64,000 nt of DNA, from the NCBI RefSeq assembly GCF_018294505.1, contig NC_057810.1, positions 708,169,850-708,233,849 of the forward strand, written 5' to 3'. The position numbers and the translations under genes are program-made. A model generated the notes under the pieces. That model saw only the letters and a program-made list of their open reading frames with translations. It had not been told where the DNA came from and ran no database searches. The DNA is from Triticum aestivum (lineage: Eukaryota; Streptophyta; Magnoliopsida; Poales; Poaceae). Of the stretch, positions 48,502-60,659 are shown piece after piece (positions within the stretch are counted from its first letter, which is position 1; each line of letters begins with the position of its first letter).

Positions 48502-48765
48502 AGATCCCCTAATGTTGGTAGCGCACGTACCAGGTAATGTCGAGTGTTGTGTTCATTTCTTTGTGGACTTCATTGTATGTAGACCATAGCCATATACATG
48601 ATCTTAAAAGTGCAAATGCGTACAGAGTTTTACATTTAATAATATTCGTGTAACACATAAAGAGAAGCTCGCTCTCATGATCTTGAAGCAAGTAATGACT
48701 TGAAGGACGAAGGAAGCTCACATGCTCATGTATATATGGTCACTTTAGGCAGCTCGTCATTATTC

Positions 48766-48870
48766 TTACCGGTTACCTCCGAGGGCTCCCCTCTTCTCTA
48801 GAGCCGAGCGCTTCTTCCTGCTCTTTGAGTTGTCATCATCGTCGTCATGGTCAGAGTCGTGGTCCGAGTG
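48766..48870 (-). pseudogene. C-terminal remnant of the Asp-rich secreted protein (unit 1 copy)
   Basis: The minus strand reads SHSDHDSDHDDDDDNSKSRKK and ends EKRGALGGNR before the stop. This matches the C-terminus of the complete gene at 59942-60553 (DDDNSKGRKKKPSTPEKK, ending GGNR). The 3' flank is also collinear (CTTGAAGCAAGTAATGACTTGAAGG). Upstream of about 48870 the similarity ends: signal peptide and most of the Asp-rich body are gone, replaced by unrelated DNA. Confidence 0.85.
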
Positions 48871-49217
48871 GGAATCATGCATGGCCACAGTCTGAATCAG
48901 AATCGTGTGTTTTGTAGAGCTCCACATGTACTTCACTGTCATGTATTTAGTTTTCATGTTTGGGTGTTGTAGCATATTTAAACCTTGCTTCTAAGTGGCC
49001 ATATTGTTGTTTAAGCAGTTTACATCATATCTTGTTTTGCTTGTCATTTGCAAACCGTGCATCCGTTTCCGGTGATCCTTATATCAATTTTAACCGAAAT
49101 CACCTCATCTTTCTAGCGGCATACTTGGTTTGCCAAGTTGATGCTTTGTTCATTCTTTCCCTTCCGGAGCACGTTTATGCATTGCATATCATATCTTGCA
49201 TATCATGCCATGTATTG

Positions 49218-49547
49218 CATCATGTTGCTTGTGCATTGCACCGTGATTGATTGTTGTTCCATTGCTTGTGTTCTTGTCTTGGGTAAAGCCGGGGGACGAG
49301 TACGTGAACGAGGAACCTGTTGAGTACGCTAACGAGGATCAAGCTTTCGACAACTCTGAGAACCTGTTGAGTACGCTAACGAGCATCATGTTGCTTGTGC
49401 ATTGCACCGTGATTGATTGTTGTTCCATTGCTTGTGTTCTTGCCTTGGGTAGATCCGGGGGACGAGTACGTGAACGAGGAACCTGTTGAGTACGCTAATG
49501 AGGATCAAGCTTTCGACAACTCTGAGAACTTTGCAGGCAAGATGACC
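49218..49547 (+). repeat. 165-bp tandem duplication
   Basis: GCATCATGTTGCTTGTGCAT starts at 49218 and again at 49383. Both units contain GGGGGACGAGTACGTGAACG and GAGTACGCTAA, with few mismatches, so the duplication is recent relative to the surrounding repeat. Confidence 0.9.
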
Positions 49548-50070
49548 ATACCCTCGATATCTCTTCTATCTTTGCTTTGCTAGTTGTTCGCTCTATCGCT
49601 ATGTTTGCGCTACCTACCACTTGTTTATCATGCCTCCCATATTGCCATGTCAAGCCTCTAACCATCCTTTCCTAGCAAACCATTGTTTGGCTATGTCACC
49701 GCTTTTGCTCAGCCCCTCTTATAGCGTTGCTAGTTGCAGGTGAAGATGAAGTTTGTTCCTTGTTGGAACATGGATATTTTGGGATATCACAATATCTCTT
49801 GTTTAATTAATGCACCTATATACTTGGTAAAGGGTGGAAGACTCGGCCTTATGCCTGGTGTTTTGTTTCACTCTTGCCGCCCTAGTTTCCGTCATACCGG
49901 TGTTATGTTCCTTGATTTTGCGTTCCTTACGCGATTGGGTGATTTATGGGACCCCCTTAACAGTTCGCTTTGAATAAAACTCCTCTAGCAAGGCCCAACC
50001 TTGGTTTTACCATTTGCCACCTAAGCCTTTTTCCCTTAGGTTTTCGCGAGCCCGAGAGTCATCTTTATTT

Positions 50071-50330
50071 NNNNNNNNNNNNNNNNNNNNNNNNNNNNNN
50101 NNNNNNNNNNNNNNNNNNNNNNNNNNNNNNNNNNNNNNNNNNNNNNNNNNNNNNNNNNNNNNNNNNNNNNNNNNNNNNNNNNNNNNNNNNNNNNNNNNNN
50201 NNNNNNNNNNNNNNNNNNNNNNNNNNNNNNNNNNNNNNNNNNNNNNNNNNNNNNNNNNNNNNNNNNNNNNNNNNNNNNNNNNNNNNNNNNNNNNNNNNNN
50301 NNNNNNNNNNNNNNNNNNNNNNNNNNNNNN
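50071..50330. other. Assembly gap (260 N)
   Basis: A run of N inside the repeat block 48960-51390. Confidence 0.99.
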
Positions 50331-51390
50331 TGCTCCTCTGAGTGCTGGTCCAAACTAGAGCCCTTTGCAGCACCCCCTCAGGGAAACTTGAGGTCTGGTT
50401 TTAGTTGTACGGATTGCTCATCCATTGTGTCCTGAGAACGAGATATGTGCAGCTCCTATCGGGATTTGTCGGCACAGTCGGGTGGTCTTGCTGGTCTTGT
50501 TTTACCATTGTCGAAATGTCTTGTAAACCGGGATTCCGATACTGATCGGGTCTTCCTGGGAGAAGGAATATCATTTGCTGACCGTGAGAGCTTGTGATGG
50601 GCTAAGTTGGGACACCCCTGCAGGGTATAAACTTTCGAGAGTCGTGCCCACGGTTATGTGGCAGATGGGAATTTGTTAATATCCGGTTGTAGAGAACTTG
50701 ACACCAGATTCGAGTTAAAATGCATCAACTGCGTGTTTAGCCGTGATGGTCTATTTTCGGCGGAGTCCGGGAAGTGAACGCGGTTTTCGGGTTATGTTTG
50801 ACGTAAGTAGGAGTTCAGGGTCACTTCTTTATCATTGCTAGCTTCACGACCGTACCGCTTGTTTCTCTTCTCGCTCTTATTTGCGTATGTTAGCCACCAT
50901 ACATGCTTAGTCGCTGCTGCTACCTCACCACTTTACCCCTTCCTTACCCATTAAGCTTTGCTAGTCTTGATACCCATGGTGATGGGATTGCTGAGTCCTC
51001 GTGGCTCACAGATTACTATAACGACAGTTGCAGGTACATGTATTGCGATGATCATGATGCGAGAGCGATGTTACTTGTTTTGGAGTTCTTCTTCTGCTTC
51101 TTCTTCGATCAGGGGATAGGTTTTAGGTCGGCAGCCTGGGCTAGCAGGGTGGATGTCATTTGAGTTTCTGTTTGTGTTTCATCCGTAGTCGGATGTTGAT
51201 CTTGTGTATGATAAAGTTGTATTCATGTGGCATTGTATGCCTCTTGTATGTATCCCCAACTATTATGTAATGGTACGATGTAATGATATCCACCTTGCAA
51301 AAGCGTCTCCAATATGCGCTTCTATCCTTAGTTGAACCTTCGAGTTCCTTTAGGATAAGGTCGGTGTCGGATCGCCCAGACTAAGATGTA

Positions 51391-53229
51391 CTCACCCGTT
51401 GCAATTTTCCACCTAGAGTGTAGGCAATTAGCCGCTCTTGCCAGGGTTACCCGTGCACATACTACATAGCCATCATTCCTCTTGTTGCTTCTTTAGCCAA
51501 ATATGTTCTCTGCCCCAGTGCTACCCAGGCGTGCACCTTGTACAGGGTTGCTCCAGCCTTGCCATCTCGACGAGTATATATGGTCGCGCCTTCCCCTCCT
51601 CCGATCCAGCGGAAAAATCATTTGTGAGTAATACATTTGCGATGGAAGAAGTGCACTGTGAACATCTGCAATAGCATGATGACTAGCATATAAGACACTG
51701 AATTTTTTTCAGATACATAGTTGCGCATGACAGCCAAAATTTTCGTTTTTCTTGCAAAGCTAGGGGCGCAATCTCGGGCGCGACTACACACTCGAACGCG
51801 TGGCTGGCGAACTTCTATAGTCATAGAGGCCATGGATAAATGTGCATGTCACTCCACTACATCTATAGTTGAAGCAACTACAAAGGGAAACTGAATTTCC
51901 TGCACAGTGATGCTCACATTCACCTGCAATCTCATGTATATACGCACAAAAGATAGGTTATTTTCAGAAAACCAGCAAAACTGAAGCAAGGTGTCTGTTC
52001 TGTTCATAAAACATTTTTTTCATTCACAAGATATTAAAACGACACATGAAACACCGATGCAGCAGAGATACATCCAGGCAGGAAAAAACGTTACGCTTCT
52101 ACAAGAAGGAAGAAAAACATCTTCCTAAATCGCTACAAGATGAACCGACTACACGACGTAGGTAGTACAGAATTACTAGGGGCGACAAAACAAAGTCTCC
52201 TTAGGCTAGAATAACAAGACGCCGACAACCATGAACCCCCAGCCTGCCAAAGAAAAACAAACATTAACAGGCCTGATCAGTTAAGTTACTGCAAGAGAGA
52301 CCAAGCAAGAATTATGTCAGTACAAGATGCTTCGGACCATGAGCCAGTTAAATGATTGTGTGCGCGCTCAAAACCCGTAGTCATGAATAGATGACCGTGT
52401 GTGCTCTAGCTAGCCAGAAATGGGACCTGGCACTGTATGTACACAAAGCTACCCTATGTGAACAAAAGAAGCTTATGTTTTTTTTTTAACCAGAGTAGGC
52501 CTACTTGGCTAAAGTATCCAAATACTCTTCTCATGATAGCATGAAGTGTCCATAATTTAGCACAATATCCAAAAGAATCGCTGTAGGCCAACTGTGTTTC
52601 GCCTACAAAACATTGAAATTGTAGGCCAACTGAATATAGGCGCCACTGTGTTTGTTTTCAGAGATTGAGTTCAGTATGTTTCCTACTCATTATGTTGTTC
52701 AAGGAAATGGGCGTGCTCTCTGAATTTCCGTGCAAAATATAATAGCATCGAACACGTGCATAATTTGGAGGATCCTACATAAAGGGTACATAACCACTTA
52801 CCAGTCAGCAGTAAAACCATGCCTGTTGCCAAAAACGATCTCTGAAGCTAGAGAGTCGGCTATGACATGGCTGCAGTGCCAGATGAACATGGTTATCAGT
52901 TTTACACTACTCAAAAAGAGATCAGTACCCTGAACATTCACTGTAAAAAGCAAGTGGTAGTTCTAGTGCCAGATGACTCGGCAAAACAAGGCCAGATGAT
53001 CACTTGCACATAGGTGTCCCGATTAGTCAAGCATAAGAATACCTGCTGAATCTACCTCTGATTTGCTACAGTGCTACCCATGTGTGCAAATTATACAGAG
53101 TTGCTCCAGCCTTGCAATCTCAGAGCTTTCACCTCCTCCGGTGCAAAAAATCATTTCCGAGTCATACATTTTGATGGAAGAAATGCACTGTGAGCATCTG
53201 CAATAACATAAATACATCAACATCTAAAA
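51391..53229. other. Spacer between the duplicated units, with a third copy of the kinase 5' flank
   Basis: 51515-52010 repeats segments of the kinase 5' flank: GTGCTACCCAGGCGTGCACC, GTTGCTCCAGCCTTGCCATC, TTGCAAAGCTAGGGGCGCAA and TCTGTTCTGTTCATAAAACA. Each has its partner at 53070-53770 and 40900-41270. At about 52010 the match ends at a T run, so a poly-A-type insert in inverse orientation may start there. No kinase exon follows before 53229 and I see no gene in the interval. Confidence 0.55.
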
Positions 53230-54114
53230 AATATCCTTTTTCAGGTGATACGATCTTTTCAGGTAAATGAGGAGACACTAAACAGGTGATGCACTCTATT
53301 CAGACAGTTGCACAAGACAGCAGAAAAAATGCTTTTTCTTGCAAAGCTAGGGGCGCAAATGTGGGCAAGACTGCACGCTCAAATGTGTAGCTGGCAAACT
53401 TTATAATTGCAAAGACCAGAATGAATGTGCGAGTTCACCCACAGAGTTTGACCTAACATTTTTAAGAAACAAGCGCAAGGTCCCTTTGTACATCCAGTCA
53501 GGGCCTAATGATGTTCTTCTGAAACCCAAAGGAAAACAAATTGTGTCCTTCTTAATGAGCTGATCTGTCCGTGTTTTTAATTTATCCAGTTATAGTTTAC
53601 ATGGTCAAACAATAAATGATGCAAGCCCAAAGGGAAGACCATGGAAATTCCTGCACCACTGATGGTCACATTTACCTGCAACCTATACGCACAAAGATAG
53701 GTTCGTTTAAAAAAAAAACAAGATAACATACTAAAACCGGAACAAGGGGTTTGTTCTGTTCATAAAATATGCAATCCAACTAACATTGTACCAGCAACCA
53801 GCACATTCAAACAAGAAAACCCAGCAGTCACACCTAAAAGAACAGTAAATGCTATTCTATTTGCTGAGAAAGGCTAGTCCGACATAGTCCAGATGATAAC
53901 AACCACAACCCAACATTTTCAAACTTCCTAGTAAATATATCTCCTTGACTACTTCCAAGGTTCCCACTTTCCCAGTAACTTCCTGTCGGAAAAGGGCCAC
54001 AAATAATAAGCTTGACTGACTCTGCCTCTCCCAGGAGTTCTGATTTGCATTGTCCAAAGGCAACTCATCCACTGCTTTGCTTCCATTATCCCAGTTCCAT
54101 AGTTCGCTACAGCA
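53230..54114 (+). promoter_or_regulatory. 5' flank of receptor kinase gene 2
   Basis: Collinear with 40843-41622, slightly longer. The last 100 bases before the ATG (CAACTCATCCACTGCTTTGC and following) are almost identical in both copies. They probably hold the 5' untranslated region. Confidence 0.6.
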
Positions 54115-57100
54115 ATGGACCCCTTTCCCATACACAAAATCATCTGCCTTGTTTGTTGGTCATTTTGGTTATTCCCATTCTGTGCATCATCCGGCAGCCG
54201 CCTTCTTCCCGACAAGCCGCTTTCTGCTGGAAGCACCATCACCTCCGACGACGGCACTTTCGCCCTGGGATTCTTCTCCCCGTCCAGCTCCGGCAGAAAA
54301 CATTACTACGTCGGAATATGGTACAAGAACATACCCAAAGACAATGTTGTGTGGGTTGCCAATCGTGCTATGCCGATTGCTGATCCTTCTTCTGTAACAC
54401 TGGCCTTCACAAACGGATCCAATCTGGCCCTGTCAGACACCAATGGCCAGCTTCTCTGGATGACAGATATCAGCGCCGCAGGGAATTCATCGTCAGAGGC
54501 AACTGGTGGAGAAGCCACACTTGATAACAATGGGAATTTTATCCTTCGGTCATCACAGGGCATCATCTTATGGCAAAGCTTCGATTATCCGACCGACACT
54601 CTCCTTCCAGGTATGAACCTCAGGATCACCCACAAGACGCATGGACTACAACGGCTCGTCTCTTGGAGAAACACCCAGGACCCATCCCCGGGCAACTTCT
54701 CATATGGTGCACACCCTGATGAGTTTCTGCGGCGTTTTTCATGGAATGGTTCGACACCATACTGGCGAAGTCCAGCGTGGAATAACTATTTGTTAGTAGG
54801 GCGGTACGTCGAGAGTGTCAAGTCCACAATTCACTTCACACTGAATACTATTGATGATGAGGTGTACATTTCCTTTGGACTACCAGAACCAAGTGTCTCC
54901 TTAGTGCTACTGAAGATGGACTACTCAGGAAAGATGAAGTTACGAACCTGGAATAGCAACATGTCCAAATGGGCTGACCTGCGATCAGAACCTAAACAGG
55001 AATGCAACAAATTTGGTTACTGTGGTCCATTTGGTTACTGCGACAACACGCAGCCTATTGTGACATGCAAGTGTATTGATGGCTTTGAGCCAAACAACAA
55101 GCAAGACTGGACGGGGCACAGGTTTTCGCAGGGATGCCACCGGATGGAAGCACTAAGATGTGGTCAACGGGATAGCTTCTTAAATTTGCCAAGCATGAAG
55201 GTTCCCCACGAGTCCTTGCATGTCAAGAATATAAGCTTAGATGAATGCATAGCAGAATGCACCAGCAACTGCTCCTGCACGGCGTATGCTTTCGCCAATA
55301 CGAGCACCAAGGATATCAATGGGGATGAAACTAGGTGCCTATTATGGAACGGAGATTTGATTGACACAGAGAAGCTCATTGGACAAGGGCAAAACCTCTA
55401 TATCCGGGTTAATGGATTGAGTGGTACAGTTTACTGTCTCTGTTTCTCTGCTTGCGTTAGTAGATATACCCTCTATTTTATGGGTCCAATGGAGCTCCAG
55501 TAATATCTCCCTTAGTATTATTTACAATGTCAGTACAAGTAAGGTTTAAATTAGTAGTGGCGGGCAAATATTAGAGGGTAAAGAATTGGTAATGCCATGA
55601 TGGAACAGTTTGGCGCAGCATATATGCTATCAGTGAATCATTACAATATTTTTAATACGAAAACATAACAGCTTATCCAATTGGAGGGTGCAGATTAGCA
55701 GCAACTGGATGCAGAATGAAAATATGAGCATGCAGGAGTTGGCAATACTGCAGTCAAGTTTATGAAGTTGTTAGTATGTAAAACACTTCCATCTGAATAA
55801 TTTATCAAGGAACAACTTCTAATACATGTTTCAGACATCTGAGGTGGCTGGAAACATTTGGCCAGCAGCTAACATAGTAGTTCCAAAGTCTATATATATC
55901 CAATCTCAGTCAATGTATAGGAAATAAGCCTAGCTCATATGGGCGGGAGAGTGAATGTACAGTCCCACCGCCCTCGTTCGAGTCCTATTTTATTGGACTT
56001 GAATTTGGGTTACTATCTATTTCCTATTAATAGAAAATGTAGTTGCTCCTACAAGTTCATACAATCCAAGTCAATATACAAGATATACATACCTATAGAA
56101 GGAAACCTTCAAGTTTTGGCATAAGTTGTCTATGCCATCTGATTATATTGTATACAAAAATTGGGAATGACAACCACTCCATCCAATTCAACAAAACATG
56201 TTGTGTGAGATTTTAATTTTAAGTGTCAAGCAAAAGTTTTGAATGTCCAAAATGTTAGCATACTCGTGATGCAAATGTTCATGTGAAACAAATAGATTGC
56301 TTGAGAGTGAGACAATGTGCAGGTAGTTCTACTTGCAAGAAGTATTTGGCTTGTGAAACTAACTATTTAGAATATCTTTAAATCATAATTGCTCACAGAC
56401 TGAATTTTGGCAGATAAAAAGCGGAAGAGCACTGTTTTAAAAATTACACTGCCAGTCGTGTCAAGCTTGCTCATAATCATATGGGTGTGCCTTGTTTGGA
56501 TCTGCTGCTTGGGAGGTAGAACACAGTTCATACTTTTCTCTGTGTATTTCCCTCAAGCATGATTGTGCAGGCCAATGCTATTCCATATTTCTATGTGCTA
56601 TGTTCCTTTATTATAATGTTTGCATCAATGTTCCTGATAGGCAAACAAAGAAACAAGAAAATTTGGAAGAAGCTGATGTCAGGAACTTCGAGCACTTCAG
56701 TTGAACTTTGCGACGGAAACTTAAAGTATCCTTCTATTAGGTTCAAAGAAATTGTACTTGCAACAAACAATTTCTCTAACTCCAACAAGCTTGGACATGG
56801 AGGTTTTGGCAATGTTTACAAGGTAACGTGAATTTTTATTTTATCGAGCAACATAACTGTATTTCCATCTTGTTTGACCTAAAAATGGATGTGTCCAGGG
56901 AACGTTAGAAGATGGTACAGAAATTGCTGTGAAAAGGCTTAGGAAGGGTTCTGGCCAGGGAGTACTGGAGTTCAGAAATGAAGTACTACTCATTGCGAAG
57001 TTGCAGCATAAAAACTTGGTTAGACTTCTCAGCTTCTGCATCCATGGAGATGAGAAACTATTAATATATGAATACTTACCTAACAAAAGTCTGGATGCCA

Positions 57101-58072
57101 TGCTTTTCGGTATGTTCTGCTTACGTATTGCCAATTCAGTAAGTCATGAAATCAACCAGAATAACTGATGTCATCCCTCAATTGATGCAATTGGTAGCAG
57201 ATGCCACAAGAAAATCAATGCTTAATTGGCCAATAAGATTCGAGATAATCAAAGGGGTAGCTAGAGGACTTCTTTATCTTCATCAGGATTCAAGGTTGAA
57301 GATAATTCACAGGGATCTCAAAGCAAGCAACATATTATTAGATGCCGAAATAAGCCCTAAGATATCTGATTTTGGTATAGCAAGGATATTTGGTGTCGAT
57401 CAGCAGCAAGAAAATACCAACCGCGTTGTTGGCACATAGTGAGTGATATACTGCATGAGTGATCTTTATACATTATTCTTGTGCTTGACCAAAATTATGT
57501 TATGTGCTCCTAACTGGGACATGCTTCAAACAGCGGTTACATGTCGCCTGAATATGCTTTGAACGGAGTGTTCTCTGTCAAGTCTGATGTATACAGCTTT
57601 GGAGTTTTACTACTAGAGATTGTGAGTGGCTCAAAGACCAGCTCTGTGCACCTAAAAGCAGACTTCCCCAGCATTATAGCCTCTGTAAGTACAATGACAT
57701 GTTCGAATTTCTGCAAGTATAGTAAATATATGCATCTTTGAAGGGTTAGATATGATATGATGGATGCAGGCATGGAGCTTATGGAAGGATGGGAACACAA
57801 AGGATTTTGTTGACTCGTCAATTGTGGGGAGTTGTTCACCTGATGAAACTATACGGTGCATCCATATTGGACTTTTGTGTGTTCAAGACAGCCCAAATGC
57901 GCGGCCACTCGTGTCATCAATTGTGTCCTTTCTGGAGAATGGAGATATATCACTTCCACCTCCAAAAGAGTCTGTGTATTTTGCTGAAAACAACAATGGA
58001 AATGATGGAGCAGCAGAAAATACTGTAAATTCTGCAAATAACATGAGCATTACAGTAGTAGAGGGACGCTAG
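54115..58072 (+). CDS. G-type lectin S-receptor-like serine/threonine kinase, copy 2
   Basis: Seven exons: 54115-55423, 56414-56515, 56641-56822, 56899-57109, 57201-57438, 57534-57684, 57770-58072. Each has exactly the length of its partner in copy 1, giving 831 aa with no lesion. Domains are the same: signal peptide, bulb-type lectin, S-locus glycoprotein, EGF-like, PAN, transmembrane, kinase. The kinase has GHGGFG, the Lys in [18 protein letters not shown] and the usual GYMSPEY. By hand count the copies differ at about 89 of 436 ectodomain residues but only about 44 of 395 in the transmembrane and kinase part. Intron 1 is longer here (55424-56413, 990 bp against 542 bp). Role as for copy 1; ligand unknown. 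Confidence 0.95.
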
Positions 58073-59647
58073 TACTTAGCAGTCTAATCTCTGTATATGC
58101 CGTGGGTACTTTTTACAACTGTATACTGGATAAGAAACTGGTATTTTTGCCTTGAAGAACAAGAAGCTTTGTTTTAATATAGAGAATGTATTTCATGTCC
58201 GGTAGCTCCAGCAAATGGGAGAGATCTAAATGTTCGTATTGAAGACCCTTCTCACCAAGAATTTTGGATGCATAAAAGAAGGCAAGTTAACCAGTTAAAT
58301 TTTGTATGCTTAAAAAACAGGTAGTATAACTGTACAAGTGTATAACCAAATTTTGTTATACTTAGAGAACGGGTACCACGCGCGGCCTCCCGGTCTGCCA
58401 TACTATTTCTTATATGAACTAACAATTATCTACTATCTAACTCCAAGCCGATTGTTTCTTAATCCAGGCCAACTGTCATTTCGATTGAGTAGAATGTATA
58501 TGTCTTAATTTTGCATGCAATATGTCTGTTAGTTACTATGGAGTTTTTTATAAGCACGAGCATTTATCAGATAGGTCACTTTATTGTGTCAGACTAAACA
58601 ACATTTGTGAAGTTTGACAGAAATCATGTAGAAAAGCAACTTCAAATCACATTAGAAAATATACAAACGCTTAACTAGAAGAAATAAAAAAGACATCCTG
58701 TCGCATTGATTGAAAGTGCGTAAAGTATACTGTGATATAACCCTTAACTAAACTAGTGCCATCTGACCAGCAATAAGAAACTTATGTAGTGTAGGAGAAT
58801 GTGAACCCTGAGCAGCACTAAGATTACACTCCCCCTCTTATTTCAAGGGATTGGAGGTCAGCAGCTGGTTTCTTCTTGCAGGCATTTTCACAAACACCTT
58901 GCGCCCACTCCAGCTCGCTGCTCACGGTCACCACCATCCAAGGCGCCTCGACTCGAGATCCCGCAGCAAAGTTCCAACCAAAGGGCATACGGGTTCCGCT
59001 AATCCACGTCGCATAGGTTGTGAGGAACAACTAGGTCCGTTCGCAATTAGAGCACGCACCTCTGAAGCTCTCGCGCCCCACCCGGACGGCCTCGCGCGGC
59101 CGCCAAGCCGTCCGTCGGCGTGGAGTGGCGCCTTGGCCTGCTGTGATCGCCGTCGGCCTCCTCCTTCCTGTGCTGGCAGAAATGTGGCCCGGAACAAGGT
59201 GCGGCATCTCCGCCAGCAGCATTTTGTCCTCCTCCCGCCGGCGATGTCGGCCAGCTCCTTTTCCTCTCACGCAGCTGGACCGAGGGCTTTCTTTGGTGAT
59301 TCGGCACAGCCCAGCCCAGCCCAGCCCAGCCAGGGTTATGGGCCTGGCATTTATTCACGCGGTTCTCAAAAAAAAAACGCAGCTTTGTACTGCATGCTCA
59401 CTCGCTCTGTTCCATGCTGTTTAAACCTTTTTTACTCAAAAAAATCTGTTTAAACCTTTTTATTTTAAACAGCACAACTGTTTAGAGCTTTTTTGTTCGC
59501 AAGACCAGTCTTGACAAAACACTCCCTGTTTCTAATCTAAAATAAAAAGAAAATGTAACATGATCAACATTTTTCTTTATTGGCGTTTTCCTTTAACAAG
59601 GTTGCTGCTACAGTCTAGATCCCTGATGTTGGTCATGCACATAGTAG
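58073..59647. other. 3' flank of kinase 2, no gene called
   Basis: 58840-59345 matches 45480-45990 after kinase 1 with indels, including GAGCACGCACCTCTGAAGC and the AGCCCAGCCCAGCCC run. Frames such as 58851-59453 are not conserved in copy 1. The intact counterpart of the retroposon target lies at 59617-59633. Confidence 0.6.
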
Positions 59648-59649
59648 GC

Positions 59650-59730
59650 ACTGCTTCCGTTCCTAAATGTAAGAACTTTGATCGAACTGCCAAAACATCT
59701 TATATTCAGAAACAGAGGGTTTAATACGGA
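59650..59730. mobile_element. Degenerate short Stowaway-like MITE
   Basis: GCTTCCGTTCCTAAATGTAAG and the partial inverse CATCTTATATTCAGAAACAGA are decayed Stowaway ends. The corresponding place after the unit 1 retroposon lacks it (GTACCAGGTAATGTCGAG), so it inserted in unit 2 only. Boundaries are approximate. Confidence 0.55.
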
Positions 59731-59941
59731 GTGATGCGCTTATTTGTGTGCGGACTTCATTGTCTGTAGGTTGTAGCCAGATACATAACTTTAAAGTGCA
59801 TGCACGTACAGAGGTTTATGGCTAATACATGTTTAAAGATAAGCTCGCTATCATGATCTTGAAGCAAGTAATGACTTGAAGGACGAAGTAAGCTCGCATG
59901 CCCATATATATATGGTCATTTTAGGAAGCTCGTCATTCTTC

Positions 59942-60553
59942 TTACCGGTTTCCTCCCGGGACTTCCTTCTTTTCTGGAGTTGAGGGCTTCTTCTTCCTGC
60001 CCTTTGAGTTGTCGTCATCACCATCACAGTCAGAGCCTGAGTCACAGTCGTGGCCCGAGTGGGATCGGCCATTGTCGTCATCGTCGTCGCCACCATCATC
60101 ATTATCATCGTCGCCACCATCATCATCGTCGTCGTCGTCGTTGTCATCATCATCATCATCACGACGACCACCACCACCACCACCATCGTCGTCGTCGTCA
60201 TCGTCGTTGCCATCATGATCATCATCACCACCACCACCATCATCATCATCGTCGTCATCATCGTCGTCATCGTGGTGGTGGTGGTGGATCTTCTTTTTGT
60301 TACTCCGGTGAGAGCTAGGCTTATGGCCTTGCTCCTCCGCTGATGCCAAGTCCGCTAGATCACCAACAACAAGCTGGGCAGGCTTGGCCACCGCTTCCTC
60401 CTCGTCTTTGCAGCAGTGCGCCGACAGGGTGGACCCGCTCTCAGTGGTCGTCTGGTCCGTCTGCACGGCCGCGAGCGACTCCGTGGCGGCGGGGGCAAGC
60501 AGAAAGGTGACGGCGAGCAGCAAGGCGGCCAGGCAGGCGGTGGCGCGCCCCAT
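59942..60553 (-). CDS. Asp/Gly/His-rich secreted protein
   Basis: The single-exon frame encodes 203 aa from the ATG at 60553 (upstream codons in this frame lack ATG). Residues 1 to about 24 (MGRATACLAALLLAVTFLL) are a clear signal peptide, so the product enters the secretory pathway. Residues about 45-80 are mixed and include AHCCKDEEE. The centre is a long stretch of Asp runs broken by Gly, His and a few Arg/Asn, encoded by a (TCATCG)-type microsatellite. The C-terminus has spaced Cys (HDCDSGSDCDGD) and a basic KGRKKK. The composition suggests divalent-cation binding in the cell wall or vacuole (inference). I recognise no family. A truncated paralogue lies at 48766-48870. Confidence 0.75.
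   Translation of the reverse strand: MGRATACLAALLLAVTFLLAPAATESLAAVQTDQTTTESGSTLSAHCCKDEEEAVAKPAQLVVGDLADLASAEEQGHKPSSHRSNKKKIHHHHHDDDDDDDDDDDGGGGDDDHDGNDDDDDDDGGGGGGRRDDDDDDNDDDDDDDGGDDDNDDGGDDDDDNGRSHSGHDCDSGSDCDGDDDNSKGRKKKPSTPEKKEVPGGNR
60072..60285. repeat. CATCGT/CATCAT microsatellite encoding the Asp runs
   Basis: Interrupted trinucleotide repeats (TCG/TCA/CCA on the plus strand) cover this stretch. On the plus strand they create spurious Ser-, His- or Val/Ile-rich frames. The repeat makes the Asp-run length likely to vary between individuals. Confidence 0.9.
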
Positions 60554-60644
60554 TTGTGTGTTTGGTGAGTGTGAGCTCACGCGCGTTGGCAATATCTAAC
60601 ATACACAGTGATGTGCCTGAATCCATGTGGCATCGAGTGCAAGG

Positions 60645-60653
60645 TATATATAT
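60645..60653 (-). promoter_or_regulatory. TATA box of the Asp-rich protein gene
   Basis: TATATATAT lies 92 bp upstream of the ATG on the minus strand, in GCAAGGTATATATATGTG. The distance fits a plant core promoter with a short leader. Confidence 0.6.
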
Positions 60654-60659
60654 GTGTTT

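Larger units (their letters stand above)
48960..51390 (+). repeat. Non-coding repeat-type DNA, probably retroelement-derived
   Basis: The block has no counterpart in unit 2, whose sequence resumes here with ACTCACCCGTTGC at 51391 (equivalent to 60892). It contains no long frame, a 165-bp tandem duplication and an assembly gap. Its style (long, non-coding, low GC, ATGCCTCTTGTATGTATCC-like 3' part) suggests an LTR of a large non-autonomous element, but I find no paired LTR or target duplication, so the class stays open. Confidence 0.45.

Noticed and set aside
48960..51390. Solo LTR of a specific named family
   Set aside because: No TG...CA ends with a target duplication could be confirmed by eye, and a gap lies inside.
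60009..60343. Ser-, His- and Val/Ile-rich plus-strand frames
   Set aside because: Antisense translations of the microsatellite that codes for the Asp runs.
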